Under the pieces are notes generated by a model that saw only the letters and a program-made list of their open reading frames with translations, did not search any database and was not told where the DNA came from. The position numbers and the translations under genes were made by a program. A DNA stretch of 64,000 nt from Sistotremastrum niveocremeum HHB9708 (Eukaryota > Basidiomycota > Agaricomycetes > Sistotremastrales > Sistotremastraceae). The stretch is from positions 471,825-535,824 of the forward strand of contig KV419398.1 in assembly GCA_001630475.1 (NCBI GenBank), given 5' to 3'. This document shows positions 44,155-56,081 of this stretch, in pieces (the stretch's first letter is position 1; each line of letters opens with the position of its first letter).

Positions 44155-46016
44155 CGGAATTGTCAGTATGGCCTGAGAGGAAGACACCAGTGTCGAGAGA
44201 GAGATTCTAGGAAAGAGAGGGCTCAACCCGACCAGCGACTGAGCAATGGAGAACGGCAGGGCCTAAACTTGACGAACCTCTTCCAATCCACCTGATATAC
44301 AGCCAATATCTATCATGTAGAGAACCCATCTGCATTTGAACTGAAGAAGTGATGGCAGCCTGGTTGACGCGGCGTCGAGATGCCAGTGTGCAATGCGATC
44401 GTCAAGGCCTTGATCAGCTCACCATGAGCTGTGGTGCAGAGTCGTTGCACAACACAGCCGTTAGATGTCGATAGCGATGGTGAGTTCAAATCAAAGTAGT
44501 AGGACCGGTCAAGCTGTTCAAAAGGGAGCTCAAGTCGGAGCTTGGTCGAGTGGCGGTCTCAAGCGAGTCAGAAGAAAACCGGACTTCTCAGGAACCATTG
44601 CAAATGTAAATTCAATCACAAGACTCATTATTACTTGTAAGGTACCAAATTTGCGATCGGCAGGTGCTGTTACCCCTCAATCAGAGTTGCCAATCAATAT
44701 ACACTGGCATGCTTCAAGTTATTTATAATATTCTCGGCTCGAATCAGGCTGTTGATTTGGGGAGAATTCGCTAACATGAGCAACTAATGAGTCAAAAGCA
44801 TAGATCTATTTGCTCACCTATCCTTTATTTTCGGATAGATTTAGAAAGTAACCCCTGATGATTTCACCACCGGAATGACAACCTGCATCAACAGCAGGCT
44901 TCTTTTCTGATCAGCGGAAAATTTATCCTGCCTGTCCCTTCAGTAGTCACGATCTGGCTTTGCATCGTATTTTCCGAGACCGTTTTTACCCTGGCAGCCA
45001 TCAGACTAGGATTTCCATTTGATGATTATCTTTCTAACCCAAAATACTAACAAATACGGGGAACACGCGAGAAGTGATGAACCTCTATAGAATCTTGCAC
45101 ATCTATAGAGATCAACGGCTCCGGATAAGTAGGATACAAGTGCACCAAAGTCTTGACATTTTGAGCTTGCTGGCTATGAATTCCGACTCTAGAATTCCCG
45201 GTGCCTGGATGGGCAGGAATTTCCGCGGGGGCTGACAAAATGAACCCATTCGGCCACTTATCCTTTCCGTGATAACCATTGAGTCACAAGGGATCAGACT
45301 TATCTGTCGCGAGCTGTCGAGGGAGTTAGAAGGGGTATCAGAAAATAAAGAGGCCCGAACGCCTTTTACAAGACCGAACGTGAAGCGACGCGGCCAAGGA
45401 AAATATACCAGCAAAATAGACATGCAATTTCCAAAACTCCGCGACACAACAAGAGGGCCTCCTCCATGAGCGCATCAGAAATGGCTTTGTTTACTAGAAT
45501 CCAGAGTGCGGCGGCTATTGACGCGGACGTCGCTAAGAGCTCAGGAACGGGTCGGAAACCGGATTACGTTTCAGTCCGCACTTGTTTGAAAAAATGATCG
45601 ACGTACGAAGGTGCTATCGGCGTACCTTCTTCGAGCCATACTCTCACTCTGACACCGGGAACTTCTTAATTCTAGCGCTAGGCACATGCATGTCTTCCAC
45701 TCGAGGCCGCTCATCTTTGCGCCCCCAAACGGCGATAACAAGGTCTAGATGGTACTCTCAGCATCTCCCTTTCCTTTCTTGAAGCTCGATACTCAGGCAA
45801 CATACGGACTCTTCTTTCATGCTTGTCCCTCTATTTTTGACGACATGGCGTTCGTTCTCGCGGTACGGGGTTTACTATGAGCAGTTGCCGTGCTCTGGGG
45901 TATCATAACTCCCCATTCACATTCACAGCCATGTTTACTTTCCACCTCCCCCGCCCCCCCCCCTCTTTGCGTCTTCTCCTCTCCCTCCTGTTTCCTCCAA
46001 AATTTGGTCAAAAGCA
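44155..46016. promoter_or_regulatory. divergent region between two membrane-protein genes
   Basis: 1.86 kb. Small open frames lack recognised domains. A C-rich run lies at about 45951-45963, about 55 bp before the plus-strand start. I see no RNA gene or repeat. Confidence 0.4.
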
Positions 46017-48255
46017 ATGAGGTTTTCGGTCTGGGGTCCCCTGCTCTCAGCGACCCTTCTAGTTCGTTCGGCCGTAGCCCAAGATAAGCTCTTCGAATGG
46101 ATTATCTCAGAGGTATGTATTTATCACTTTGCATCTTTTGGAACACGGTGCTGAGCTTCACATAAAGCAACCTAACATTCAGGAGTGCTCCGATGTCGGC
46201 ATATATCTTAACGAGGAGGGTACTATCACCAACAACGCTACCCAACCAAAACCGCCCTTTTACATGCGCGCTTTCGAAGCTAATGGTACCACGACGACTT
46301 CCTTTATCGGAACAGACCCAAACAATCTTTCGTGGAAAGTCAACCATCCTGCCGGTCCGTATCCTATCTTTACGTCCTTGCGATCGCCTTCTTCCTCGCT
46401 TACAACAAGACCAGGTTCCAACCTTATCTTGCAAGTCATAGATTCCAATGGAAACTCAGGCGGCGTTGCACCTGATTTGTACAATGTTATCCGTAAGCAA
46501 ACCAAAGTTTGTTTCTTTCGTGAAGTCTTAAATTTCATCTCCGATCTAGCGGGATCTTCATCCTCATGTCATCATCCACCATTAAACACTTCTTTGGCCC
46601 TGGTGCCTCAAATCACACCATCCAAAACGACCCTTAATACTTGCGATCCACTTCTGTTGGCCATTCTCGGCGGCACACCTCCCTACACCCTTTCAATTGC
46701 CATTACAGACGCATTGACGTCGCCTAATCTCACGATTCCGCCAGGAGAAGATCAGTATTTGTGGATTGATCGAGCACCGCCGAACAATTATCTGATCGGT
46801 AACTTCATTTTTTGTCCCTTATCTTCATCGGTTGACTTTTAGTTATCTTTAGCGGCCGCTTGTGATTCGTAAGTATCGCACCTCGTGAATTATTGGTGTT
46901 GTGACTTATTGTCATCAAGGAAGGGCCAATGCTCAAATGGTACCTTGTTAATATCGCTCACGGGGAGTGACGACACTTCGAATTGCACTGGTGATGCGGG
47001 CCCTGGTCAATTCATCCCGTTTCAAACACCAAGTCCTGCATACCCGCTCAGCACCTACATCCGGCCTGGCAGTACTGCACTGCCTCCTCCATCCCGTCAT
47101 ATTCCAAAACGAACGGTCGCTGCAACCGTCCTCGGAGCAGTTCTTTTTATTGGCTTTGTGGCATTCCTTGCCTTGGCCATTCGAACGTTCAGGAGACGCA
47201 AACTGCGGTTTTATTTCTCAAAAGATGGCGAGGACCTGCCGGACGGTTCTGCCCCTATTGTTCACCGAGGAAGCGTGGTCAAAGTCAGTAAGGACATGGA
47301 ACAGATCCAGGCTTTGCTCGAAAACGGAAGGGCGCGGAGAATCAAAACCGACTCGCTTACCTCATCAGCTTCCGCCGGCTCGGTATTCAAATCCGGCTGG
47401 TCGACGCCGGTAACGACTTCCAGCTCTGCTTCGAGCGTAAGGGGTTCGACCAAGTCCGGTGCCAGCGCAGCCATTTCCTTGACCAACAGCAGCACACCGT
47501 CTTCGTCCATTCATTCCTCCTCATTCCTTGACGTTCGTCCCGGTGTTTCTGAGATCGGCGTTTTGCGAAGAATTGCTTCCGCCTCGGAATCGCCTCTCGG
47601 ATCTCAACCGTTATCCATTCCGGTGTCACCGCCTCGGGCAATTTTGGCATCCTCTCCTGCAACTCAATCATTGCTATCCATCACTCCAACATCGCCCACC
47701 TTAAAAGGTTTAACGCTTTCAGATGCTCGTCGCCCTTCACGTTCTTCACTGTTGAACCCCAATGCAGTGGCACGGTCATCGTCCAGGCTGTCCACAGGAT
47801 CATTGAATTCGGTGGGCAGTTCTACTCGAGGCAGAAAATATACCACAAGAGTTCCCGTGCCTAGGTTAATTCTGGTTCCCCCAGAGATGAAGCCAGGGTC
47901 GGTATCAACTCCATCATTGACCAGCCCTCCGTCTTCGTCGTCCTCTTCACAGCTCGCCGCCGGCTCATCGGACTCCTCTGCTTCGGAAAAACCGCCTCTG
48001 ACGCCTGGATCCCCTGGAGAACCCATTTCAGGACCTCTTTCAAAACTCGTCCTTCAACCGCCACCTCCCATCCACATATCGCTGATTTCATCTGCAATTC
48101 ACTCCCGACGTCATTCTGTCGCGTCAGGCAATGTGACTCGTGGAAGACCACGATCCCGATCACATTCGCGTACTCGAAGTACCTCTTCTTCCGTACAGCC
48201 CCTCCCAAAAGGTGCTGCAAAACCTGCGAATCCAAGTTTCAGTATCTATATTTGA
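46017..48255 (+). CDS. single-pass membrane protein with long Ser-rich tail
   Basis: Exon 1 (46017-46112) is a signal peptide (MRFSVWGPLLSATLLVRSAV). The next exons encode an extracellular region: ECSDVGIYLNEEG, LSWKVNHPAG, LILQVIDSNGNSGGVA, then NTCDPLLLAILGGTPPYTLS, LWIDRAPPNNYLI, and CSNGTLLISLTGSDD. A transmembrane helix (TVAATVLGAVLFIGFVAFLA) with a basic flank RTFRRRK follows at about 47120-47210. The tail of about 340 residues is very Ser/Pro-rich with short basic clusters (RGRPRSRSHSRTRS). The Cys-containing repeat-like ectodomain is common in Agaricomycete membrane proteins; function unknown, perhaps wall or surface sensing. Exon borders between 46360 and 46920 are approximate. Confidence 0.7.
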
Positions 48256-49731
48256 CGGCCAGTTTTCTTACAATTAATTTCGGTTTTCCTATTTCGGGGT
48301 TTGAGTGATTCTTCTTTCTGTTGTCGGCATCTTTTGTCCAGTCGTTCTTGACGTTCGTTATGCTTTTTTAAACTAGTGGGTCACTTTTGGGTCTTATGGT
48401 CTGATTCAAGGAGAGTATTCTTAGAATATCCTGATTACTGTATTTAGTAGTTTCCCCAGCGTTTTTAAAATCTTGATACAATCATTAATAGCGACGAGCA
48501 GTATTTAGGAGCGATTCGAGCGAATGGGTCGAGACCGGACTATCGGTCCTTGGTCATGCCCGTGAAACTTGTTATTTATAGGGCATTCATTCGCATACTA
48601 CTGCGGTCTTGTAAAAGCAGGTCCGTCGCTTTCTACGTGGAATAGCTTGACCTTTGGCATCTAGCCCCGGAGCCAACAATGAAACATCCCCCGCACAAGA
48701 TACGCCAATCGTAGCATCGGAGAAACCGACGCCAAGCATTGCAGATCCAGAAACATACCTTGATTGCCTTTCTGGTCAGTTGGAACTTAGCTTTTTTTTA
48801 GCTTTTGACAACCCGATCGTCGGACCTAATTCGCGCTCACATCTGTACCTTGGTCAGGTTACATTCAGGGAGATTATCGCTTCGTCTAGCCGTTGATCTA
48901 GCGTATCTTGGCACCAGAATATTCTGTTGAACCTGAAGGTTTCTAATCAGAGCTACCTTAGGTTTGGCATGATATCGGAAGTGGCGTACTTGCGCGTCTC
49001 GTTCCCTCTCACCTTTTGCATTAATAATCCTAATAATCCGTTATTCTGATACCACATCGACCCTGGATTTTAATCTAATTGTAGTCGAACCTTCCTTAGG
49101 CACTCACTTCAGAAGCCATGATGCGCCAGGGACCTGGATTCCTAGATAAGCCTACATAAGTCGCGATCGGTGAGACCTGGCCAGGATCTGTCCCTTTTTA
49201 TGACAGAATTGACGAAAAATACACGGATAGAATACTATCCCCTCTTTTCACGTTATGAATCTACTCAAAGCTAACCGTGAGCTCTCATTCACGGTTCAAG
49301 GAGTTTGTATGTCTGCTGATCATGAGTCGCATGAGCGCATTCTGGAAAATAGTTCCCGGCCAAGCTTCAGAAACAACACGATCCAGAGGACGCGGACCAC
49401 GAGGTTGCTAGAAATTCTCTCCAAACACATTTATCTTCTCGAAACCATGAGCGATTATGACATCATTTGCTCAAGAGCGCAAGAGAACGTCCAAGTTTTT
49501 CACACATGGAGGTAATGACGACAGAAAGTGATTATTGATTGATTGAAGCAACAAAGCAGAGCGAAAAATATGAACGATGAAACGGCGAGAAAGGACTATT
49601 ATATACATAGTAATAATGCAATGGCAAGACGAGCAATTGTCAGCTGCAGACAATGAGAGCAAGGAAAGCGAATGTCACAAGATTTAAACACATAACGTCA
49701 GTCCATCAGCAAAGCGTGTCATAGGCCACAC
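48256..49731. other. 1.5-kb region without a recognised gene
   Basis: Convergent space between the membrane-protein gene (+) and an F-box gene (-). Short frames at 48654-48896 (no ATG) and 49255-49515 (86 aa, ATG) have no recognised domain. Nothing else seen. Confidence 0.4.
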
Positions 49732-51321
49732 TCATCGAGGGTGAGGAATCTGAGCATGTCGTAGCTTAGATCCCACGACCGAATCGATTCTCTGGAAACA
49801 AATTTTAACACAACCACCTTGACGCCATCTGTGATGTCTTGCACAGAGAAATTGTTTGTATGCGCGCATAAATTCAGGGTCTTTGGAATTGAGAGTAATC
49901 TTGATAACTTCCAGCGACGGACATAGTACTTGGTCTTGATTACGTCCCGCTTCAAGTTGTGAGAGTTCCTGAATGAATTCTTTATTGGCGCTCATCGGAG
50001 CTTGAAATTTGAATATTCGGAGACTGGGTGTTTTGTGGAGAAAGAGCAACACGGAACGAGGTGATAAAAGAGCCACAACTTCAAGCTTGGTAAGGCATGG
50101 GAAACGTGGGAGCGATGGGATGTTCTCTTCGTCGAGCTGTAGGCGAATAGGCCAATGACCAGTTTGATCAATAGTCAGGTGGTCCATGTTCTCCAGATCG
50201 AAGGACCACAGGAGCATGAACGGAAGTAGCCCATTTGTTTGTAAACTGAGCTTCCGGAGTCGGTGAAGGCCCTTCATTTTACGAGGAGTGATTGGCCACT
50301 GGTTGTTCTTATCTGCTTCCAAAGCAACCGTCTTGACCTGCAAAACCTCCAGGAGTGGAAGGGACCCTAAAAATTCAAGGAGAAGTTCGTTTTTCCCATC
50401 CCGAGGACAGATCATGCATCTTAGATCCAGCATGACGATGGAAGATGAAATCTTCCGTGTTTCGGCAAGGTCAAGCCGAAGCTTTGAAAAAGGAGAGCAT
50501 AGGTAAACGGAGCGAAGCCGATGCTTTCGCAGGAGACCATTGCTCGTGAGCTCTACATCGTCAATATTGAGAGCGAGATCTGCCAATCTTTCCGAAGCAA
50601 CCAAGGTGTGCTCAACCGCTTGTCCCACGTCACTATTGACTTCGATCCGGAGTTGTTTTAATTGAGCGAGTGGGAAGGGTGAGGGATATGACCATATCAT
50701 GGCTGGAGCATGGATAGCAAGGCTTTCCAGCTGAGGCATATCCCAGCTGAAGAAGGGAGGAAGTTGACCAAAGGAACGAGCGAACCCGTCTGACATGTAA
50801 ATGAGCAGAGAACGTAGGCACGGCGCCCTGCAACTGGCCCAGGTTCCCAATGCCAGACTGAGGTCATCCCAGTCAAGCGAGAGGACGAGGTGGAAGGTAC
50901 GGTCGAGGAGGGATTTGATCATCTCCTGAGCAGCCTCCATCCATGTCCGCCTCGAAATCTCCTTCTTTATTGACACGCCTCCCATCACGAGAGATACAGG
51001 CAAGCCTTTGGATCTCTCCGCCGCCCTCCTCGCCCATGGTATATCTTGTTTTCTGATCATCGATATGTAAGTCCAAAGACGTGCATCGGACACGATAATG
51101 TTGTTCCAGGATCTGCAAACGAGACGCAGCCGCTCAAACTCTGGCTTCACGTAGCACGGACGTTGTTCCACATCGTGAAGGAGTTTGACCGTGCCGAAGG
51201 TCGTGTCTGGGAGCAGTGGATGCTGCGAGTCGAGATTGCTGGAGCTGGCGGCATATGCTGGCGGCGTGGGGGCAATGACTTCAACCACAATGTGGATGAC
51301 CAGCTCGGCGGGGAGTCGCAT
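49732..51321 (-). CDS. F-box/LRR-like protein, 529 aa
   Basis: Single exon. The start MRLPAELVIHIVVEVIAP is directly the F-box first helix; FERLRLVCRSWNNIIVSDARLW is its second part after a loop. Irregular Leu-rich repeats follow, including LADLALNIDDVEL and LPLLEVLQVKTVAL. The ending has VLCPSLEVIKITL and RWRQGGCVKICF, a variant of the family C-terminal signature, then a short tail. An SCF substrate receptor is inferred; target unknown. It is the most diverged of the three minus-strand F-box genes here. Confidence 0.82.
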   Translation of the reverse strand: MRLPAELVIHIVVEVIAPTPPAYAASSSNLDSQHPLLPDTTFGTVKLLHDVEQRPCYVKPEFERLRLVCRSWNNIIVSDARLWTYISMIRKQDIPWARRAAERSKGLPVSLVMGGVSIKKEISRRTWMEAAQEMIKSLLDRTFHLVLSLDWDDLSLALGTWASCRAPCLRSLLIYMSDGFARSFGQLPPFFSWDMPQLESLAIHAPAMIWSYPSPFPLAQLKQLRIEVNSDVGQAVEHTLVASERLADLALNIDDVELTSNGLLRKHRLRSVYLCSPFSKLRLDLAETRKISSSIVMLDLRCMICPRDGKNELLLEFLGSLPLLEVLQVKTVALEADKNNQWPITPRKMKGLHRLRKLSLQTNGLLPFMLLWSFDLENMDHLTIDQTGHWPIRLQLDEENIPSLPRFPCLTKLEVVALLSPRSVLLFLHKTPSLRIFKFQAPMSANKEFIQELSQLEAGRNQDQVLCPSLEVIKITLNSKDPEFMRAYKQFLCARHHRWRQGGCVKICFQRIDSVVGSKLRHAQIPHPR

Positions 51322-51828
51322 CCATCAATCCTGGCCTAAGTAGAGGCGTCGAGCGCTGGGAATATTAATTGTCCAGAGGATGTATCTGGAGTATTCGAGT
51401 CGTCCGGCAGTTGCCGCGTGCCAAAATTTTACTTCCGCTCATAACTTACGATTGGGACCTGTATACATGTATATCTGCTCTAGATCTACGGGTCCAGGCA
51501 TGTAAAGCTGTAATTAATACTGGTTGTTACTATATTCAGAGCTTGATCCTTAGAGTTCATTATTTGATCATGCGGTTAAGTTTATTGAATCTATTTCTGA
51601 GTTTTAGAAATCTGCATTCACCATAGCGTGGCAAAGCGCGCTACGTACATGCTAGTATCAGAATTCCTACAGTGTTACGAAGGAGACAAACGTCCAAAGC
51701 AATAAAAGGGCAAAGAGCTACTTGACAAGACCTACAGCATGTGTCTTGTCGAGCGGCGGCTTCGGAATACCGAACTCGACTCGTTCCGCGCGAATTCCAA
51801 CATCTCAAACGAGACACGAGATCCCATA
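51322..51828. other. intergenic region between F-box genes
   Basis: 507 bp, tandem spacing between two minus-strand F-box genes. It contains the promoter of the 49.7-kb gene. No repeat or RNA seen. Confidence 0.4.
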
Positions 51829-53382
51829 CTATGTGACTTGTGAAGCGGATGGACGCGTAACCAGAGGATCGGACCTAGCATTGATCTCTTGACAACGACC
51901 CTCACTTGCCCAGAGCTTTCTCTTGTCCAGCATCCTGGCATACTCCTCATTCATCGCAATGCAATAGATGCAGTTAATCTTGGACAATGATGGAGCTAGT
52001 ATGCCGTCACGATCAGCCTTGGGGTCCTCAAGGGTCTCCAGCAGTTCGGCAAAGAGTGCATACCCCTCATAATCAAGGTCTAGGGTTTCGAGTCGAGGAG
52101 CCCGACGCATGATCTCAATCAAAATGTCCGAGACGATGCTCCAAGTTGTCACCAATGACTTGAGAGCAGGTAATACGGACAGCTCTGATATTTGCTCAGC
52201 GTCTGTCCATCGGTCAGACTCTTCATCCAGACCTCGACTGAGTTCCAAAGTCTGAAGGTTGGATAACGGAAATGATGACAAGATATGAGATAAGGCAAGC
52301 GAGAATTGATCATGCTCTAAACCGAATCTCAAATACGTCAAGCGCGCGAGTCCGTCCCGCTTCCGAACGTGTCCCAAAGAAGCGGATACTTGAAGGTTAT
52401 CGGAATCGAAGGTAAGACTTTCGAGAGCCTTCAGTCCGACTAACATGTCGAAAACGACATCGAGGGAGCCATCGACAACGAAATCGCAATCCAGATCCAG
52501 GATCTTGATCTTGGATGAGAGATCCGACGTAGACGGATGAAAAGTGACTTTCAGGTTCTGTATCATAACGTCGGAGAGAGATTGCGACCCCAGTATGTCA
52601 ATAAAGGACACCGTGGTAGCGTTCCTCCAGCCCATCCATCGAAGTTCCTCGAGCGAGTGGCATTCGAGCAGTAGCCGTCCACTGGCTTTTTCGTAGAGAG
52701 GAGGGTCGGTATCGTCATGGATAATGTTAAGGGATCTCAGCATTGAGAAGGGCACTTGAGAACCCTTCCAATCTAAAGAAATGTAGAACAGCCATGCTTC
52801 TGAGAGCGCAGGCATGTGATTCCCGAACAAAGGGGGGAGCTTCGTAATGAGTTTCATCGGACGAGAATGTAGGAGACCTTCTTCGTCTCCCACTACACTC
52901 AGACGAAGAGAGCGAAGTCGAGGGACACTCGTATTAATCCAATGGTCCAGTATATAGAACATGCGAGCTGGAGGGAGAAGGACTTCCATGGTCTGGCACC
53001 GACGTAGATGAGGCTCCAACATGGTTGCGACTTCACTCAACCATGATTCACCAAGGCCCCTCGTATATCGCAACGTGACGAATAAGTTTAGATCGCCCGA
53101 ACGTTCCAAAGCAAGTCGCAGAGAATGAAGATTCTCTTTTTGGTCGACGGAGATAATATTCCAGAATGAAGATGTCGTCTGAAAAATGTTATTCCAGGCT
53201 CGACAAGCCAAACGCATATCCTGAAAACGACGTCTAGCGTAGAACGGAGTGGGTTCAGAACCCTTCCACGGGACATTGGGGACGAAGGGAGAGCTTTTGT
53301 TGTTTGGCTCCGCCAACACGTCATCGAAAACGTCCAACATGATTTCGGTAGGCAATGTGCTGATGTGCCCCATCACTGCCAT
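51829..53382 (-). CDS. F-box/LRR-like protein, 517 aa
   Basis: Single exon. The ATG at 53382 (MAVMGHISTLPTEIMLDVFDDVL) begins just before the F-box; the frame is open further up but without an ATG. The second F-box part is FQDMRLACRAWNNIFQTTSSFW. Leu-rich repeats include LRSLRLSVVG, LSSKIKILDLDCDFVV and LARLTYLRFGLE. The ending has ILAPSLSKINCIYC and WASEGRCQEINA, the family tail. It is a close tandem paralogue of the disrupted gene at 53949-55487; both share FWNIIS, PFYAR and SLDV(V/L)FD segments. SCF receptor by inference. Confidence 0.83.
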   Translation of the reverse strand: MAVMGHISTLPTEIMLDVFDDVLAEPNNKSSPFVPNVPWKGSEPTPFYARRRFQDMRLACRAWNNIFQTTSSFWNIISVDQKENLHSLRLALERSGDLNLFVTLRYTRGLGESWLSEVATMLEPHLRRCQTMEVLLPPARMFYILDHWINTSVPRLRSLRLSVVGDEEGLLHSRPMKLITKLPPLFGNHMPALSEAWLFYISLDWKGSQVPFSMLRSLNIIHDDTDPPLYEKASGRLLLECHSLEELRWMGWRNATTVSFIDILGSQSLSDVMIQNLKVTFHPSTSDLSSKIKILDLDCDFVVDGSLDVVFDMLVGLKALESLTFDSDNLQVSASLGHVRKRDGLARLTYLRFGLEHDQFSLALSHILSSFPLSNLQTLELSRGLDEESDRWTDAEQISELSVLPALKSLVTTWSIVSDILIEIMRRAPRLETLDLDYEGYALFAELLETLEDPKADRDGILAPSLSKINCIYCIAMNEEYARMLDKRKLWASEGRCQEINARSDPLVTRPSASQVT

Positions 53383-53948
53383 GTACCTGGTCCGCGTTTT
53401 CTCTTCTTGAAAATGTGGCAATGGATCAGGTTCTACGCTAGAGATCTGACGCTTTGTAACTGTGAATTTGGTAGGAAAAAATGGAGATAAGCTGATAGAT
53501 TTGTAGTCGATTCGGGAAGTGGTATAGTGCCCGCGATCTCCAGAAACGGAATGTAAAGAGTGCCTAGATCAAGCTACCTTAGGATTTAGGACATTTCATT
53601 CGGAGCTAATCAAGATTTGGAAGCTCTGACCGAAGCCTATGATTTCAGTGACAACCAACGCGGACAGCGGGTAGTGCGCTCGCTACCTATCTGTTCAGAC
53701 CGCCCGGAAGGCCTCAGTGGATTGAAGTGAACGCGTTTCTCATACGGTACGAGTCCGACCAGGGCCCGGGAGCAAGGTTTGAGATGCTGACTAAGCTATC
53801 TAGATCTAAGCTTCCCCATCGATACCAGCTCCCCTGATACCAGTGATAGAAAATCGAATTTAAGGCTAGATCAAGCCTGATTTGTATGCTATGTACAAAG
53901 ATCTTGTAGAAGTCTGCGGGATTTTGAATACCTCACAATTGAAAAACT
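53383..53948. other. intergenic region between F-box genes
   Basis: 566 bp, the promoter of the 51.8-kb F-box gene. No gene or repeat recognised. Confidence 0.4.
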
Positions 53949-55487
53949 CTACATTCTAGGTATATTTCCGGCGAGTCCTGAGATCTCGAGGGGAAACGAA
54001 ATTATTGTCCCTCCTCGAAGTTCCTTACAGCGCCCTTCATTCGCCCATGTATTTCGTTTACTCATCATCTCAACATATTCTTGGTAGCCGGGGTGACAAT
54101 AAGGGCAGATGATTTTGGATAAATTTGGGCAGATAATGTCCCCGTCGACCGGGTCTCCTAGAACTGCTAGAAGTTCGCCGAAGTGCCGAAACCCACGATA
54201 TTGGAGGTCCAAGATGTGCAGAGAGGGCGATCGTCGCATGATCCCGACTAGGACCTCCGCGACAACATCGCACGTCGTTTCTAAAGATACCAGGGAAGGT
54301 AGGTGGGACAGTTCATATTGGGAAGTCAGTTCTGTCCACCCTGCGCCGCCATGATAAAGAGATCGGCTAATATCTAATGTTTCAAGTTTCAGTAGAGTGA
54401 ATGAGGACAGAAGATGGAAAAGGGCAGAGGGAAATTCCCCATGTTCCAATCCGACCCTCAGATATGTCAATTTTAGCAATCCGGCTCTTTTGTGCACGGC
54501 TCCTAAGGGTTCTTTGACGTCCAGATAATCACAATTGAAGGTGAGTTGATGCAGATCCTGCAGCTCGTCGATAATGTCAAATAACACATCTAAGGATCCA
54601 TGGACTTTAAATTGGCAGCTTAAATCCAGGACAGCGATTTTTGATGATAGTCGGAGTAGGTGCGGTTGAAAATGAACGGTCAGATCGTGCAGCATTATCT
54701 TTGTGAGATGCTCCGCAGCAACAATGTCAGAAAAGTGGACAGTAGTGTCACTTCTCTCGCAGCTCCATTGAAGCGTTTCAAGTGAACGGCAGTGGGCGAT
54801 AAGCTCTCGACATTCGATTTCATCGAAAACGTCCGGATCATCGTCCATGATGAACAAGGTTTTCAAAGTAGAAAACAGCCCTTCATTCGATTTCCAATCG
54901 AGGGCTATTCCAAAGAGGTATAAATCGGAGAGGGTAGGTGTGTAGTTCCCGAATAGAGTGGGTATGTCTCGTGTAAGAGCGCGAGAATACATGTCGTTCT
55001 GATGTGGATATACTCGAAGCCGAAGACTGCGTAGTCGAGGTGTCTGAATGGTGGACCAGCGTTCCAGAAGCAAAATCATCCGGGACGTTGGAAGAATGAG
55101 CTCGAGGGTCTCACATCGATGGAGGTGAGATCGAAAAATTCCTGCAGCTTCATCTAGCCACAGCCCCACATCATTATATCCCAGGCGCATATTAATGGAA
55201 AGAGGCGTTTGCGCAGAACGTTTCAATGCGAGTTGGGTGATATGGAGCTGTTCTTTACGGTCGATCGAAATGATGTTCCAAAAAGAGGAGGTTTTCTTTG
55301 CAATTTCGTCCCATGCACGACATACCAGGCGCAATGCGTGGAATTGAGGTCTGGCATAAAACGGACTTTGTTCGGAACCTTGCCAACAAGCTCGAGTGTA
55401 GGGACGAAAAGGAGAGCATGGCTATGAATATTCAAACAGGTAGCCTTCAAAAACTTTCAGGATCAACTCGGTGGGCATACAGTCCAT
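53949..55487 (-). pseudogene. F-box/LRR-like gene with in-frame stop in the F-box
   Basis: Starts MDCMPTELILKVFEGYLFEYS, aligning to the F-box of the 51.8-kb paralogue, then reads TAG at 55424-55422 (codon 22). The same frame continues without a further stop through PFYARPQFHALRLVCRAW, FWNIISIDRKEQL, the Leu-rich repeats and the ending IICPNLSKIICPYC, WANEGRCKELRG. The paralogue aligns across the stop with equal spacing, so a point change is the simplest cause. A 33-nt GT..AG segment (55422-55454) would remove the stop in frame but also part of the F-box helix, and is unusually short. Otherwise intact, so a recent loss, or expression from an internal start. Confidence 0.75.
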
Positions 55488-56081
55488 TTGACTGTCCGCT
55501 TCTACGAGAACACAGGGCCAGATCAGTCTTCGAGCAGAACATTTCAAAGCTAAAACTGATGTACCGAGGATTTCCACTGCTGTGTTGATGATGAGAATCC
55601 TTTAGAGGTAAGACGAAAGCTAGAGTAGCTTTTCTTCCGAGTCGGACGCCTTCAGGAACTCATGTCGACTCGGACTCTACGACCAGTGAGGCCGGCGTCT
55701 TGTAAGTTCCCGCTCCAATCCGAGTCGGGCCACATAGCATCAGTACGTGTTAGGTTCAGGAGGCAAATTTCAGAGTCTCAATAACGCAGGATGGTGCATT
55801 GAGCGTAGAATTAAACACTACGGGTTGGTCGTGAACTGGTGGCATGAAGAAAATTCGGGAGTTGCCGCTGCCTCTCCGTCAAAGCAATCAGGTCGCAGCC
55901 CTATCTACTCTCTCGACAGCATAACAGAACAGGGAGCAGAGTTGTTTTGATGACTCGGGATGTAACAGAAGATAGCAAAAGACAAAGACATGATGTATAC
56001 TGATGCGCGAAAGCCAAGAACAGTGCTCGGGGTGACGATAAAAGGTCCGGAAAAGAGCAACAACGAACAAAGACTACTTAA
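55488..56081. other. intergenic region, F-box / CDC20
   Basis: 594 bp. It contains the promoter of the disrupted F-box gene and the 3' flank of CDC20. No other feature seen. Confidence 0.4.

Noticed and set aside
48654-48896. Plus-strand frame with a Ser/Pro-rich, protein-like start
   Set aside because: No ATG, preceded by a stop, no splice partner found and no domain.
49255-49515. 86-codon plus-strand frame with ATG
   Set aside because: No domain or homologue recognised and no splice extension; could be chance.
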